Part shown: in pieces, positions 47,558 to 59,951 of the stretch | Layout of the letters: every line of letters starts with the position of its first letter | Position numbering within the stretch: the stretch's first letter is position 1 | DNA from: Thozetella sp. PMI_491 | Lineage: Eukaryota > Ascomycota > Sordariomycetes > Chaetosphaeriales > Chaetosphaeriaceae | NCBI GenBank assembly: GCA_021432635.1 | Contig: MU270050.1 | Coordinates: 124,001 to 188,000, forward strand | Direction: 5' to 3' | Length of the DNA: 64,000 nucleotides | Made by a program: the position numbers and the translations under genes | Notes under the pieces: model-generated | What the model saw: only the letters and a program-made list of their open reading frames with translations | Databases searched by the model: none | What the model was told of the DNA's origin: nothing

Positions 47558-49220
47558 CTAGTTATGAGTCGGCATTGAGAGCTCTACCTTCGCAGGTGTG
47601 ATGCTTGCGCTCGACCACTTAGACGTGACTGTCTTAAGCTGCGTATAAAAATTCACGCCCGGCTTCCCATAAAATGTACTAGCGCCCCCACCAGCAACAC
47701 TCCTCTTGTTCCCCGTGAAGGAGAACATCGGAAGGGGGACAGGGATAGGCACGTTAATGCCAACCTGGCCTGCCTCGATGTTCCTCCTGAATTTCTCCGC
47801 AATAGCGCCAGACGAGGTAAAGATGGCCGTTCCATTCCCGTATTCGTTCTTGTTGATCAGCTCGATTCCAGCCTCCAGTGTATCGACGTTAAGGCACACC
47901 AGCGCGGGCCCGAAAATTTCCTCTTTGTAGCACTCCATAGATGGGGTGACGTTTGTAATTATCGTGGGGGCAACCCAGTTTCCATTGGGGTACTTCTCCG
48001 GCTTGTACCCCCGGCCGTCTAGGAGAATTGTTGCGCCCTCCTTTTCAGCGCTCGCGATTAGAGACTCAATTCTCGCTTTGCTCTGAGGTGTTACGACGGG
48101 CCCAAGGTCCGCATCGTCCTCGAAGCCGGCATCGACCCGAAGAGACTTCGCTTTTGTGACCAATTCAGGAAGCCACTGCTTAGCATCTCCGACGAAGACA
48201 GCGACGGATAGAGCCATACAACGCTGGCCGGCTGCACCAAATGCTGCACTGATTATGGCATCCAGAGTTGGCTGTTTATCTGAGTCCGGCATGATTAGTG
48301 CATGATTTTTCGCACCAAGGTTTGCCTGCACTCTCTTGCCGTTCGCGGAGCCCCGCGTGAAGATGTATTCCCCGGCCTTGTTGCTGCCGACGAAGCTGAT
48401 TGCCTTGATCTCAGGCGCATCGAGAAGATAGTTCACGGTGTCATGAGCGCCATGGACCACATTGATCACGCCTTTGGGAAATCCAGCTTCCTTGGCCAAC
48501 TCGACGAGGATCATGGCGGCACCGGGATCTCGCTCCGAGGGTTTAAGGACAACCGTGTTGCCAGTGATGGTGGCCATTGGGATGCACCAAAGGGGTATCA
48601 TGGCAGGGAAGTCTGGAGAAACATCAGCGGTCAACAACAATATTAGTAGCACAGTGGGCCAGCGGGTCCACCACCACTGGCAAAGCAAACTTACTAAATG
48701 GGCAGATAGCGGCCACGACTCCCAGGGGCTCTCTGTATGTCCTCGTCTCCATATCCTTCGCTACTTCCAGTATCTCCCCCTTCATATACTCGGGGCCAGC
48801 GCAAGCAGCTTCGGCCACCTGCAGCCCACGCAACACGTCGCCCTTGGCGTCAGCAAATGTTTTGCCCTGCTCTAAAGTGATGGAGGCGGCCAGCCTGTCC
48901 CAGTTCTCCTTGATCAACCCAACGTATCGAAACATGATCTGCTGGCGAGCAATGGCCGAGACATTGCGCCAGGAAGCAAAGGCTGTCTGTGCCGACGAAA
49001 TGGCGGATTGAAGCTCGCCTGCCGTCATCTTGGGAACCCTCGTGACCAAATTATTAGTCGCGGGGTCGTACACGTCGATCAAATCCTTCGCCTCGGAGAG
49101 CCTAAACTCATTGTCAACAAAATACGGCGTGTCCTTCGGTTCCTGGATGCGCTCATGAGTTCGAGGATAGCTCGTGGTGGTCGAGCTGAGCGCCGTTGTC
49201 GGAGTAGATGGAGACGCCAT
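47558..49220 (-). CDS. Methylmalonate-semialdehyde dehydrogenase (acylating), ALDH6 family
   Basis: Exons are 48,695-49,220 and 47,558-48,612, with an 82-bp intron (GTAAGT...CCAG) that rejoins the conserved '[12 protein letters not shown]' and a 526-aa product. Further family marks are '[12 protein letters not shown]', '[11 protein letters not shown]', the catalytic Cys in '[12 protein letters not shown]', '[11 protein letters not shown]' and '[12 protein letters not shown]'. The enzyme converts methylmalonate or malonate semialdehyde to propionyl-CoA or acetyl-CoA with NAD and CoA in valine, thymine and beta-alanine breakdown, normally in mitochondria. The N-terminus is Ser/Thr-rich rather than a clear presequence, so the location is uncertain. 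This may be an accessory paralogue. It is next to the ADH pseudogene. Confidence 0.92.
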
Positions 49221-50084
49221 TGTAATGCGTTTGGTCGCTGCCGTGGCTCAAGAGGTGGTTATTGAGTGGTTCTCCCGCCTGGCAGCATCCGTTCCAGGAT
49301 ATAAGAATGTCAACAACTGATCTGCAACTGAATTTCGGTCGAGGAGGGGTCAACAAAAGCGTCGAATTGGGCAACATGGGAAGTGTGCGGGGGTGAGGAG
49401 GGGTGCCAATGCAATGGTCTCAACCTTAGCCGTGTTGTGCGGGCTAATGCCCACGGGCGGGACACCGGCTCGCCGATTGCGGCGATAAATGTAGACTCCG
49501 CATTCGGCCACTCGAAATTCGCCCTCTTTTACGCTCTTGTGTTTGAGACAATGAATTCACAGGCTTGTTCGATAGGATTCGAAGCACGGTATCGATCACG
49601 GCGCAAAGCTCAACAGCCCCTAACATCAATATACCGACGCGAGGACATATCCCTGCTCTATTATGAGAAGCTAGTCAGGAAGGGGGGGCATTACATCATG
49701 TCGTGTGGGGCGGCCTAGAAACTACAATGAATGTTGACAATGCCGGAGAGGGGAACCGCGCTGGGTCCGGTAGGTAGATATGTAGTCAACACAGGGTTTA
49801 CTGAGGACTGAGGGCGATTAATCTCGGGCCAGCCAGGTTTGCCATCATCATGCTTGTCGCAGCAAGAGCTTGAATATTGTTATTCTCGCTAAGATGAGGA
49901 AATTCATGTTTGTGCGCAGTTGCTAGATACGGTTCTCCTTGCATCGTGGAGTGAGATAGTTGAGAGGAAAACAATCACATTTCTTTTTCAATTGTTCAAG
50001 GCCATAACACTATATGACCATACAGTAATTCTATGAACTTAATTTCATGATGAGATACTGTTATGCTGACAATCAAAGTCAAAT
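49221..50084. other. Intergenic, nothing recognised
   Basis: This is the promoter side of the semialdehyde dehydrogenase and the 3' side of the membrane-protein gene. No supportable coding sequence is present. Confidence 0.4.
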
Positions 50085-52021
50085 CTACCCCTGCAACTCT
50101 TGTACGCTTGTCACTGGTATTCGTTTGTGAGAACCGTAGACTTCATGTATCTCAGTCAACGCTTCTTGCCCTGGGATTTCATATATGTCGTGCAATTCGT
50201 AGACGGCTATTCGAGCACTCTTGGCAGCGTCGATAATATCCTGGTCTTTAGCGCAAAAAGCCTCCTTCTTACTGAATCTCATGTTCGTATAAGCTTTGAC
50301 GGCTAAGTCGAATGCCGCGAAGGACGAGATGGTAGGTATGAGACGCTGCGCTCCGCTCAGCCAAGCCCACAGAAGTACGGCCCAGACAAACAGAAGGACG
50401 AAACCCTGGGTCACGCCAAACAGAGTAGCCATGTCTTCGTCAAAGTAGATTTGTTCAAAGGCACCCACGAGAGTGGCTGAGGTGTGGAATTGAGGCGGTA
50501 ACGTGCCGTTGGATAGTTGAGTACTTAATTCTACGTTACCATGGCCGTTGGCGTTAAACAGCCAAAAGGGAAACGCGAGGAGTCCTTGGAAGTTCAACCA
50601 CAGGTCTGTTGCGTCTAGGGGCGAGCTAACGAGCTTGTCGCCACCGTTCCAGAAATGGTTTGCGATGGACGATGGAGCGGGTATATTTGTAGCTGTGAAG
50701 TCTAACAGCCACTCAAGAGTTTTTCGATACGCAACCAAATCTATCGAGCCATAAGAGGCAGGTGTTGTTAGGTCTGAGACGCCTATGATGCTCATGTTGG
50801 ATGTTGCTGCGACGATTGTGGCTTGGCGTGTAAACGGTGTTAGCCATGTGGTCATGTACTCCCTTGGGCTAGGCTCATTGCATTGATTATCCGTAGCGTT
50901 CCAGTTGCAGATATACAGGCCTTCTAATATTAGCCAACTCTCGCGTTAGGATACGGCATGCATGTTGACTTACCTGCAATCAAGGATCCAACTTCGTTCG
51001 ATTTTTCCACGCACAACTTTATCCCAATAAGCGCCGAACTGTTCGCGAAGGTAGAACAGTCACTTATGGCAAAGGTGTGGTCTCCCGCCGACTCAAAATT
51101 TAATTGAATAGATTGAACTTGTTCAATCTTTAACAAGGAATATGCCGGGTTACTTGGTGGCAATTTCGGGTTTGCCATAACGGCGCCGCCCGAGAGGAGG
51201 TACGATTGGAAAGTAACATTAGGCCTATCCAATGCCACAGACGCAGCCGTGGTTGAGTACATAGGATTGACGACGAGATCGTATACCATAGCTTGGTAGC
51301 TGTACTGGAGAGTTTTGTACGGGTAACTCGCTGGTGCTGCGCTGTCGAGGTTCCTGAAGAACGACGAGAGGTAGGAGCCGTTAAATAGGCCAACCCCCGC
51401 GGTAACATTATAGATAGGCTTATCAGGTTCGTCTTGGTAGGAGGAGACTTTGGATGTTTTGACTGTACAAATATTAATTAAGGGGTCAGCGGGTGTGATT
51501 AGGCATCTCACAGAACAAAACGAAGGCCGAAATATATATGGAGGAGAGTAGGAGTGCCCTATGGTTTAAAGTAAGTTCGCCAGATCGCCTCTCGGAGGGG
51601 GTGAATACTTTAGCAAGGCCCATAGCCTATCCACAAGAATAGTGCTTCTTGAAACCAAGATCCTCAGAATCGCTAGGAGGCCTGTGGCAGGTGAGAGAAC
51701 GAGAAATGTGCTGTAGCGGCGGCCCTGTTCCCGGGAGACCAAGCACCACTGCAGCAGTTCCAAGGATCCTGTGGCGGAATTGTAGCTCAGGAGAGTCAAA
51801 ATGCCTTGAAGTACCCGGATAACTCCAAGACCGCTATTTGCATCTAGTGGGAGATTGTACTCGGAAAAGTGGCCTGCTTGAGGCCCTCCGTCGGGGGCCG
51901 GTGAGGCGTGCAGCAGCCACATAATTGCAACAAAGGCGATGGTGCATGATGAGATACCCAGAAAGCGGAGAGCACTCCGCCTGTTGTTGCGCGCCGCTAT
52001 CATCTTCTTTTCGTCGTCCAT
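50085..52021 (-). CDS. Multipass membrane protein, DUF3176-like architecture
   Basis: Exons on the minus strand are 51,609-52,021, 51,512-51,558 (47 bp), 50,974-51,462 and 50,085-50,923. Introns of 50, 49 and 50 bp all keep phase, giving 595 aa. The N-terminal part has three or four hydrophobic segments ('TIAFVAIMWLL', 'LVLSPATGLLAILRILV', and exon 2 'LLLSSIYISAFVLF'). A long, probably extracellular region with several N-glycosylation sites follows, then one C-terminal membrane segment ('GFVLLFVWAVLLWAWL') and a cytoplasmic tail. The layout, with 'SATGSLELL' before TM3, resembles fungal DUF3176 proteins. Function is unknown. Exon 2 rests on splice logic, and its donor neighbour GTATTC is weak. 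Confidence 0.75.
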
Positions 52022-52747
52022 TGCGGCTCCTCAGCGTGGGTTTGTGCCGTGCTCTTTACAAAGGATCAACACAGTGAGGCCCAGAGTTGGCAGTCGGTAA
52101 CTGTCATTCAAGGTGCGAGGGGAGGCGGCCGATCCCTACCTGATCGGCTTGTATACCACACGCCCTACCAATGAAGTCCAGATGTGCCGTGAGCTCTCTA
52201 GGGACGAACTGTGCCGCAAAAGACTATGGAAAGTAGGTAATTAGCCGGAGTACTCTGCACCTCGGGGTCGCACAGAGTGGAGTTTCCTTGGCCTGAGTTA
52301 CAACCGGCCAAGTACGGCCGGGATACGGGCATCATAACGCGCGGAGCAAAACGTACCAAGTGACGACTGCATATTGTAATCTACGCACTATTTTACTAGC
52401 AATTTACAGTTCTTAGTTCATTGGAACAATACACGATCTAAGTTGCTCGGCGCTTCGGTGTACGACTTTACCCTCTACGTGGTCGCGCACACCAGTCTCG
52501 AGTCTTGAATGCACAAGCTTGTGCCTCTGCTCTGCATATTTTCGCCGCCAGACTTTAGCCATAGGCATCTATGAGCAGCTTAGTTTTAACCGCTCCGCCG
52601 TGTATTGAATTACCTAAATCCGATGCTATTTAAAGGCGAACCGAGGTGAATAATTGGTATATCTAGGCAACCAGTCAGCCGTTGGTATGGAGGTTGTGTG
52701 GTTTGGCAATAGTCCTGCGAGACGTCTTGAGATCTCTCTTCCTCGAC
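52022..52747. promoter_or_regulatory. Divergent intergenic region
   Basis: This lies between the membrane-protein gene (-) and the surface-protein gene (+). There is a CGG-rich patch at 52,300-52,345. No defined element is recognised. Confidence 0.35.
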
Positions 52748-53880
52748 ATGATGTTCTATTTAAGCCTCGTCGTCGGGGCGCTAGCGTCCTGGCTGGTTGG
52801 GGCAGAAGGTCAGATCCCGCAGATCATTAGTTGCAGAAGCAACATTGCCCAGGAGCGTCCCCGCTAGTGCTCACATAGCCTTCTTAGGCGAGTCTACTAC
52901 ACAAAACTCCCGAATTGTCCCTCCGGGCATATCTAAAACTCGACATCCCTGGACAGACACATTGCTCGCGCCAGACATTGATGTAACAATCGATCCTGCT
53001 GTTCAAAGCGCTAACGGTTGTGCAAATGACTGTGTGCATCTAAATCTTGTGGCATATAATTCCTCCAGGAGATTCAATAGGAACCCACATAACGGTGCTA
53101 CCATTCTTCATTTCGTGAACCCCGCGGGGTCTACGATCGGCGCGCAGACAATTTCCAACACACTGGCAACCCGTCTGAGTAAGTGTGTCTGTGAAACTAC
53201 CCCTCCGTTGACCATAGCCACTTCGATTTCAAGTATCGGTGGCGAGATACCAGGGGGGTCACCAGCCAAAGGAGGGGCCCTGGACTATGATGAGAGTACA
53301 CCTCAGTCGAGCTCCATACCCGCGTTCCCAACGGCTCTCCCCCACGACGTAAAACTCGATGGAACTCAGAAACCATGGGGGGAAGCGACAGAGGGGGGAC
53401 GAGGGAAGACAACCGGGTCCCAGGCGTATTCGGACCAGGCGTCGCAAATACCCACACCCGCGGGAGCTGATCTCCAGAAGCCGTGGTACGTGAATGCCAC
53501 CGCCTCGACCAAGTCAGCAACAACGGCTCCAGCGCAGGCCGTGCAATTCCCTTCATCTATAAGTAGTCTTAAAGGTGTAACAATGACGAATCCGCTACTA
53601 TCTAAGAAGACACTTTACTAACAAGCATGCTCTAGAGGGTCCGCCCAGAGTGTACGGGACTCAGAAAACATCTGTCGTGGACGCAAAGCCGGAGAGCACC
53701 TTTATCATCGGCCAATTTCAGATAGGGACAGCGACAACAAAGAGTTATACATCTCATACCGCCGCTCCTGGCGCAACGAGCTCGCGTGCAGAAAGTTCTA
53801 GCTCTCATCGCGAGATCCGATACACATGGTTATTTGCACTAGTAGCTTCATACATGTGTTGGAATTGCCTCCGGATGTGA
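52748..53880 (+). CDS. Ser/Thr-rich secreted, possibly GPI-anchored protein (5' junction unresolved)
   Basis: A signal-peptide-like start 'MMFYLSLVVGALASWLVGA' opens at 52,748 but stops at 52,865. The main coding stretch is in the next frame (about 52,850-53,571) with 'IDVTIDPAVQSANGCANDC' and two further Cys near 'KCVCE', then a long Ser/Thr/Pro/Gly-rich region. A good intron 53,572-53,636 (GTGTAA...TTTACTAAC...TAG) leads in phase to exon 53,637-53,880, more Ser/Thr and a hydrophobic end 'TWLFALVASYMCWNCL'. Signal peptide, Ser/Thr stalk and C-terminal hydrophobic tail suggest a GPI-anchored wall protein. How the first two blocks join (short intron, other start or frameshift) I could not settle. 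Confidence 0.55.
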
Positions 53881-54311
53881 TATTGGATTATCTCGAGCCA
53901 ATGAAGCAAGCTAAATGTCAAGTGACTCGACCAAGATATTTAAGGCGAAGTTCGGCTGACAGGGTTGTTAAACTAACAATTCCTCGTCGAATATGTGGAC
54001 AACTGAAATATTGGCATGGGGCTATCACCATTATTGATCTCATGAAGTTTATATCATACACCTCATACCTCTCAAGCAGAAAAGCTTGAGCCATTTAATA
54101 TATTACCATCTGTCCCAACCCAGACAGAAGTCTCACAGAAGTACTTCGTCACCATGCCGCCAAAGTCTCGTGTAATTGGCGATTTGGTTGTCCACGTCCA
54201 CTAATATAGTTTTGCATCCATTAAACTAGTCCCTCCCAGAAAACATCATGTATTTTGCATCCTAGTAGCCAGTAGTTCTTTGATGCTTAGCCACATCATT
54301 CTTTCGCCTGC
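53881..54311. other. Intergenic 3' sides, nothing recognised
   Basis: This is the convergent end of the surface-protein gene and the SDR gene. No gene is present. Confidence 0.4.
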
Positions 54312-55235
54312 TCAGCCTTTAAATCCTCCATCGATAGATAGCACGGCCTTCGTGACAAAGGTACTTTCGTCACTGAGTAAGTACACGATCATAGGGGCAA
54401 TATCCGCCGGCTCCGCAACTCTGTTGAATAACTGCAATGCAGCGCCTCCAGACATGAACTGTCCACCGCATGCTTCGTCAAAAGTTCTCACAGCATTGGT
54501 GTCAGTCATAGCTCTGGAAAGACGGGTAGAGTGTCTTGTTAGTCCTTGCTTCAAAATACCAAGACTTTCGAGCAAAGAAACTGTGGAGGCGTGGGAAACT
54601 TACGGGCAGACTGCATTCACGCGGATGTTTCGATCGGCAGCCTCATACGCCGCAGCTTTCGTTAGACCAATAACACCGTGCTTAGAAGCAATATAGGCAC
54701 CGACGTACATGCCGCCCATTATTCCAGAGACACTAGCCACGTTAACGATGCTCGAATTGTCTTCAATGGCGTTAAGCTCAGCTCGTAAACAATTGAAGCA
54801 TCCGGTCAGATTCATCCCGATAACTCTATCCCAGTCGGCTTGGGGCAAATGTGAGATGGGAATCGGAGTTTTCGGCGGAACACCTATATATCCTTAGTCT
54901 TAGTATAGTAATCTCCAGGATAGCGTCATAGATATCGCAGAAGCCTCACCAGCATTGTTCACAGAGCCGTCAATCTTCCCAAATCTCTTCTTAGTTGTAT
55001 TGATCCAGCCGTCCACCGCAGAGGCATCAGTGATATCCACCACACTGCCGAAAAAGCTTTGGCTAGGAAATTCTTTTTCGAGGGAGGATATCGCTTCATC
55101 AATTGCTGAGATATCGCTGAAAGATACCGAGGCGCCTTGGGCGAGAAGATGCTGAACCGTGGCTAATCCTATACCCCGTGCGGCGCCAGTAACTGTGATG
55201 ACGCGGCCCTGGAACGTTTTCTGGGCCGCAGCCAT
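54312..55235 (-). CDS. Short-chain dehydrogenase/reductase (classical SDR)
   Basis: Exons on the minus strand are 54,950-55,235, 54,604-54,883 and 54,312 to about 54,534, giving about 262 aa. Cofactor motif T16-G-x3-G21-I-G23, NNAG at 93-96 (spanning intron 1), catalytic S146, Y159 and K163 (YIASK), and the C-terminal 'EPADIAPMIVYLLSDESTFVT' are all present, so this should be an active NAD(P)-dependent oxidoreductase of unknown substrate. Intron 1 (66 bp) is clean. The acceptor of intron 2 is ambiguous: 54,534 (after AACAAG) gives family-like spacing, while TTTCCAG 15 bases further in is the better splice signal and also stays in frame. Confidence 0.85.
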
Positions 55236-55917
55236 TTGCTTCTACTACAAAGGTTTGAAAGCAATTACAAGTAGTGAGTATGCAGAAGTCGGATATCGGC
55301 TACAATGCTTTCAATGAGGCTCGAAACAAGATAACAAGGCGCTAAGAATTCAATCCAAGATCGGAAGACAATATATATGTGATGAAATGGCGTCCAATCC
55401 AGCACCCTGATACATACAGCAGTCACAAATGTACTAACTTGTGAAGAGAACGTAGCAGGCTGACGTCAGCCACAGTCGATGGCTGACAATCCAGAAGTCA
55501 AGGCTGAAAGGTTGAAGAACAGTGCTCAGCGTGTTAAAGCGAGAATGTATAGATCCTTGCTAGCTAAATGGCGGGGCGCCGCGAGCTAGAGCTGAGCAAG
55601 GCAAGGTAGTGAGCGATGGGTACCTCGTTAGACCGCAAGGCAGGGGGCGTTTCTTTTCGCAATGGAGCAAGCTCTATACGTCCATCCCGCGATTGGCTAT
55701 GCAGAATGAGCGCCGGTTCTATACACTTTGGTAGCAATGTGCAACTGAGTGCGCTAGGCAGGCACGGAGTCTAACCCTTGTCGCCAGCGAAGGCCGAGAG
55801 GAGTCGTGATGGTAGAGGGTGCCGATATGTTAATTTTATTGTTTAAGGCGACTATGTATTTGCTGCGTCATCTGCAATTGCGTGGATTTTGCGGGTACGA
55901 GGTATATGTATCTGCCT
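55236..55917. other. Intergenic, SDR promoter side
   Basis: No gene is recognised. Composition is ordinary. Confidence 0.4.
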
Positions 55918-56720
55918 TTACATTTGCCGCAAGAGCTCTGGCAGTCTCCTCACGTCGAAATTCCCGCCGCTTATAACGAGCATAAGGTTGAAAGCGGCTT
56001 TCTCTAGCCCAGAGTCTATTACTAAAATACGTCTAAAATCCTCATTGTACAACGCTACGGCGAGTGGCACAGCGGAGCTAGTCTCGATAAGAAGCTTCAT
56101 GCGCTGCAGCACGAGCTCGAGCGCATCGCTGATCTGGTCCTCCGTGACGGCGAAGACATCATTGACGTACTCGGGGTTACTGATAACAGTCCAGGGGATC
56201 TCGCCAACCGGTGTGTGTGGGCCGTCGGCTATGGAGCGGCTCTTGACTGTCTTCACGCGCTTGCCAGCCGCGAGGCCGTGACGGCAGTCGTTGGCGCCCT
56301 CGAAGGAAGGCATGGACCCGAACACTGTGATGCCCGTGCCGACACAGCTGAGGGCAACACCGCTAAGCATTCCGCCCCTCCACACGGTGTCATAATAGCA
56401 TGAAGCTACTCTTGGGGAGGGAGCACCTGGGCTATCCGGTCATGTACCTCCAACCCAAACGTCCCCGGGCCTAGCAACAAATCCGGGTGGTGATACGGTG
56501 ACATGAAGATATTTCCGTAGCCCTTATCGGCCACGAGGGCGCGCCCACGACAGCCAGCCGCTCAAAAGACGTCAGTCCGCTGAAGTGCACTGTTGCGCCG
56601 TAGCTCTTGGTCGCAGCGATCTTAGAGGGCATCGAGATGGAAGGCATGACGATGTGTGCAGGACAACCGAGTTCCTTCACCGCTATGGAAACAGCTGGTG
56701 CATGTAACTAGACGAGTGAC
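55918..56720 (-). pseudogene. PLP-dependent serine/threonine racemase or dehydratase relic
   Basis: Blocks of the fold-type II PLP family appear in order over three frames: 'VSIAVKELGCPAHIVMP', 'SMPSKIAATKSYGATVHFSG', then (shifted) 'ADKGYGNIFMSPYHHPDLLLGPG', a stop, 'AIMTPCGG' and, one base out, 'GGMLSGVALSCVGTGITVFG', 'SIADGPHTPVGEIPWTVI' and a tail to 55,918. The glycine loop that binds PLP phosphate is cut by the frameshift at about 56,380. The N-terminus with the Schiff-base Lys is missing. At least two frameshifts and one stop make it a pseudogene; a 155-codon C-terminal frame alone would be non-functional. Confidence 0.75.
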
Positions 56721-57450
56721 TGATAATCCGCACTCGAAGCGTCCGTCCCGTCGCTATAGAGGCCCCTTTGCCCGGAGAGGGACGGTCTGGACATGTTTCG
56801 GCTAGGAAAGCATCTCCGATAGCCTATCATTTGCGCGCTAGCGCTTGCTTTGCTGTGCAGGAAGCTACCAGTTAGCTGCAGAGCGGGCTAACGCTAATCA
56901 CGAGGGGTGTAGTTGGCCCACTTCTGTCGCCTCAACCTTCCCGATGTCACATTACCGACTAAGGTCCGCTAGCCTTGGCGTGAGCTTGATCAAAGGCAGA
57001 TGCTTGTGTCTAGCCAATCCATTCGCCAGTGTTGCCAAGATTCAGGATCCATCGTCCTGCTTCGCCAACCGCATTAATGACTGATGCGGTTCGCCTCAAA
57101 CCCTCTACTCCCCGAGGGGAGTTTTACAACACTCAAGAGCCATAGAACAACTACGCTTTACTCTGTCTATGTTAGACGAGTTAATCAGCAGTTTTTTTAG
57201 TTTTTTTTTTGGTGGGGGTTGGGGGCGAGGGCCGGTTGTTCGATCACCTTACAAACATGCTTAATGTAGAACCCACTTTTCAAGGTGCGATGGCGACATA
57301 AACTCGGTGGATGTCTTTAAGACGAAATTGTGGCAGTTAAATTATAAAATAAGAATTCATGCGGCTAATATTTGACATAGAATTGGTTTCTAGTCCCTAA
57401 GCTTGAAGCAAGATGATCGCTATCACACAAAATCTTGTGAAGTTCTGCTA
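56721..57450. other. Intergenic, nothing recognised
   Basis: There are T-runs and a G-rich run at about 57,190-57,235. No supportable coding sequence is present. Confidence 0.4.
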
Positions 57451-58855
57451 TCATAGCTTGGCCCGGTCGAGACTCCCAAGATCCTGCGACGCTCCAGCCC
57501 GCCAATTGTGAGACTGGGCCAATGGTCCACGCTTCCACCGCCACTTGGGTTCGGCCTGTGAGCCTTCCTTCAGGAGCTTGGTCACAAACTCGCCAAATAT
57601 GGGGAGCATTTTGAAACCGTGGCCCGAGTCTGCAGACAAGACAACTAAGGACGAGTCAGTGCCGGGGACGTAGTCGATGATGAAGTCTGAGTCGTCCGAA
57701 TCGGCGACCCAACACAAGTGGGCATCGATCAGCGGTCGGTCAGCAAATTGGGGCAGCACATCACGCAGCAGCTTGCGGATGAAGATCTCGTCGTCGGCTG
57801 GCACGAACTGCGATCCCTCCAGGGTCGGGTAAGGGATGGAGTAGCCATCGTTGGTGGCAGTGTAGTTGGTGTAAGCACCACCCATGTGGCAGAACTTGAG
57901 CTTATGAGTTGCCGGATCGGGCTCGAAGAAGAAGGCGAGATCGCGCACCTGCGTGACGGGGATGTTCCGCAGCTGCTCCGCCTCTTCTGGCGTCAGCTGT
58001 ATGTGCACAACGCCCCAGCATTTTGCTGCCACCATGCTACCCATGCTGGGGAGCAAGTTAGTGACGCTGGCACCTGCCGCAACGACGATCTTGTCGGCTA
58101 AGTAAATTTGGCCATCGATTGTCTGTGCTCCAATACAGCGCATCCGATCGACCATCCTTGGCTCGGATGCATAAATCAAAGCTTTGACTTCGCCATTATC
58201 TCTACCACAGTAGAATTTAACACCTAGTCGCACGCAATCCTCGTATACCGACTGCATGGCATTGCTGGAGTGGACATAACCCGCAAGCCTGTTAAAGTAA
58301 CCTGACCAGTTCTCGACGGGACCGCTAAAGGCTGGTACGAGCTTGTGGATGTCGTTTTCCCCGCTCACGGGCGTGACTTTTCCTTTGAAGGACACATGGT
58401 TATCTATCGATCTAATGTATCTTTGGACAACCTGCTTGGTTTGCTCGGGTGCATGTTTGGACGTGACGTTCAGGAAGCCGGTTTGGTGGTAGTGAGGGGA
58501 GTAGAGAGGGTCTTTCTGCCACTTCGCTATCGCTTTCTGGGAATTTTTTACTGAGCGTCAGTTATCGAAAACGCTTCTTGAGGATAAAAAAATCATTAGG
58601 GTCAAGCGCGGAAGATAACTGAGGTCCACGCCTCTTCCGTCCACTCACCAAGCTCAAATCGGTGTAAAATGTATCAGCGTACTCGGCACGGACAACTTTA
58701 TTTATATCGTAGCCCGCAGAATATCGACTTGGGATTGCATCGTCCCTTTCTAGAACAGTGATGTTCTTGTAGCCGGCCGAAGCTAGGTGGTGCGCAGTGG
58801 ACAGGCCGAAACAGCCAGCGCCGAGAATCAAGATCGATGCCGATGTCGAGGACAT
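57451..58855 (-). CDS. FAD-dependent amine oxidase (sarcosine / fructosyl-amino-acid oxidase family), peroxisomal
   Basis: Exons on the minus strand are 58,649-58,855 and 57,451-58,536, with a 112-bp intron and a 430-aa product. The start is ATG at 58,855 (MSSTSAS), placing the FAD motif G12-x-G-x2-G17 ('ILGAGCFGLSTAHHL') at the N-terminus as usual. 'SAGYDINKVVRAEYAD' follows, and 'LCWVADSDDSDFIIDY' contains C344 at the site of covalent 8-alpha-cysteinyl FAD, with 'SGHGFKMLP' near the end. The final residues AKL form a PTS1 signal. It oxidises a secondary amine (sarcosine, pipecolate, saccharopine or Amadori compound) to release H2O2; which one is open. The intron acceptor ATTCCCAG was chosen because it alone keeps the frame. 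Confidence 0.88.
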
Positions 58856-59951
58856 GGTGATGACCACGGCCAAAATGCTCTGGAAACAGCAAGCGAGCAC
58901 CCTTAGAGTGTTATCGCGTTCCAGGATACCGCTTTTAGCAATTCAATAGAGGGTTGCGCACTCGATACCGATTTTCTTGGTTTAATAGGAAAGGCTCTCT
59001 GGGCCCAAGCAGAGTAAGAGGCCTAGCAGCAACGCGACTTGATTTGTGGGAAGGTGGGGAAGAATGCAGGGGCGTTTGACTGGCCCATAAGAATGAAAAG
59101 ATGTACGGAAAGAAAAGGTGTCGTGTAGCACGACGTCGAACGATGCCTGTGGTAGAGTAAAGGTCGAGTTTTCACTAATATCCGGGTTCGGAGCCCCATG
59201 CAGGATTTATCGTACGTGGCTTATTATTAGTATTCCAGCTCGCATGGAATGCGGAGTTCGGCTGGGAGAGGGGCCAGTGAAGCCACGTATATCGTGCATC
59301 CAAACATGTTTTCCTGCAAGGTTGATGGCCAAGTACGTTCCCCACGTCGCCAAGAGTCGCGACTAAAGCCCAATGGCCAATGAAGTTATCAAGACAACCC
59401 AAAATTCTGGCGTCGCCTCGACCTGCCGGCGCTCATCGGACTCTAATCTGCCCTAGTTAGTCGCCTTACTGGTTACATCTGCATGGCTGTGTGGAGCACT
59501 GTTGCTAGAGAGGGGTCACTAAGCTCCATGCCGCCAATAGTATTGAGCTGGCCGTTTCCCCGAGTCTAGTGTCGCCTCGACCCGCCGTGTTTCTTGGAGG
59601 GTGTAAGCTATGGCTCTATCGTTCCGACCTTCCGCCGACTTGGAGTTGAACTGGTCAAGTACGGCGGTACGGATACGGCCAGGTTTATCGTTTCTCCCGA
59701 AATTCTAACCGGAGACCCATTCGCTGCCACGGCGGCGTGCAGCTGGTGCGATGCTGGCACAACCCCGCGATAGATAATGGTTCGTATATTTTGCTTCCCC
59801 CTACACTTTCTTTGGCTTCATTTTAGCCTTGATAATCTTTATTTATTCCATCCTTCCCAGTTCGCCTTCTCTGTCTGTCCCACAACGTCTCTTCGACTAT
59901 CTGGATCATTAGAGCCTGCCCTCCGATCGACGCTAAATGAACATTTCAACA
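58856..59951. other. Intergenic between amine oxidase and oxoprolinase relic
   Basis: No gene is recognised. A pyrimidine-rich leader at 59,780-59,930 precedes the oxoprolinase fragment and looks like a former promoter or 5'UTR. Confidence 0.4.

Noticed and set aside
48302-49011. Three + strand frames of 114-144 codons
   Set aside because: They are antisense to the methylmalonate-semialdehyde dehydrogenase exons.
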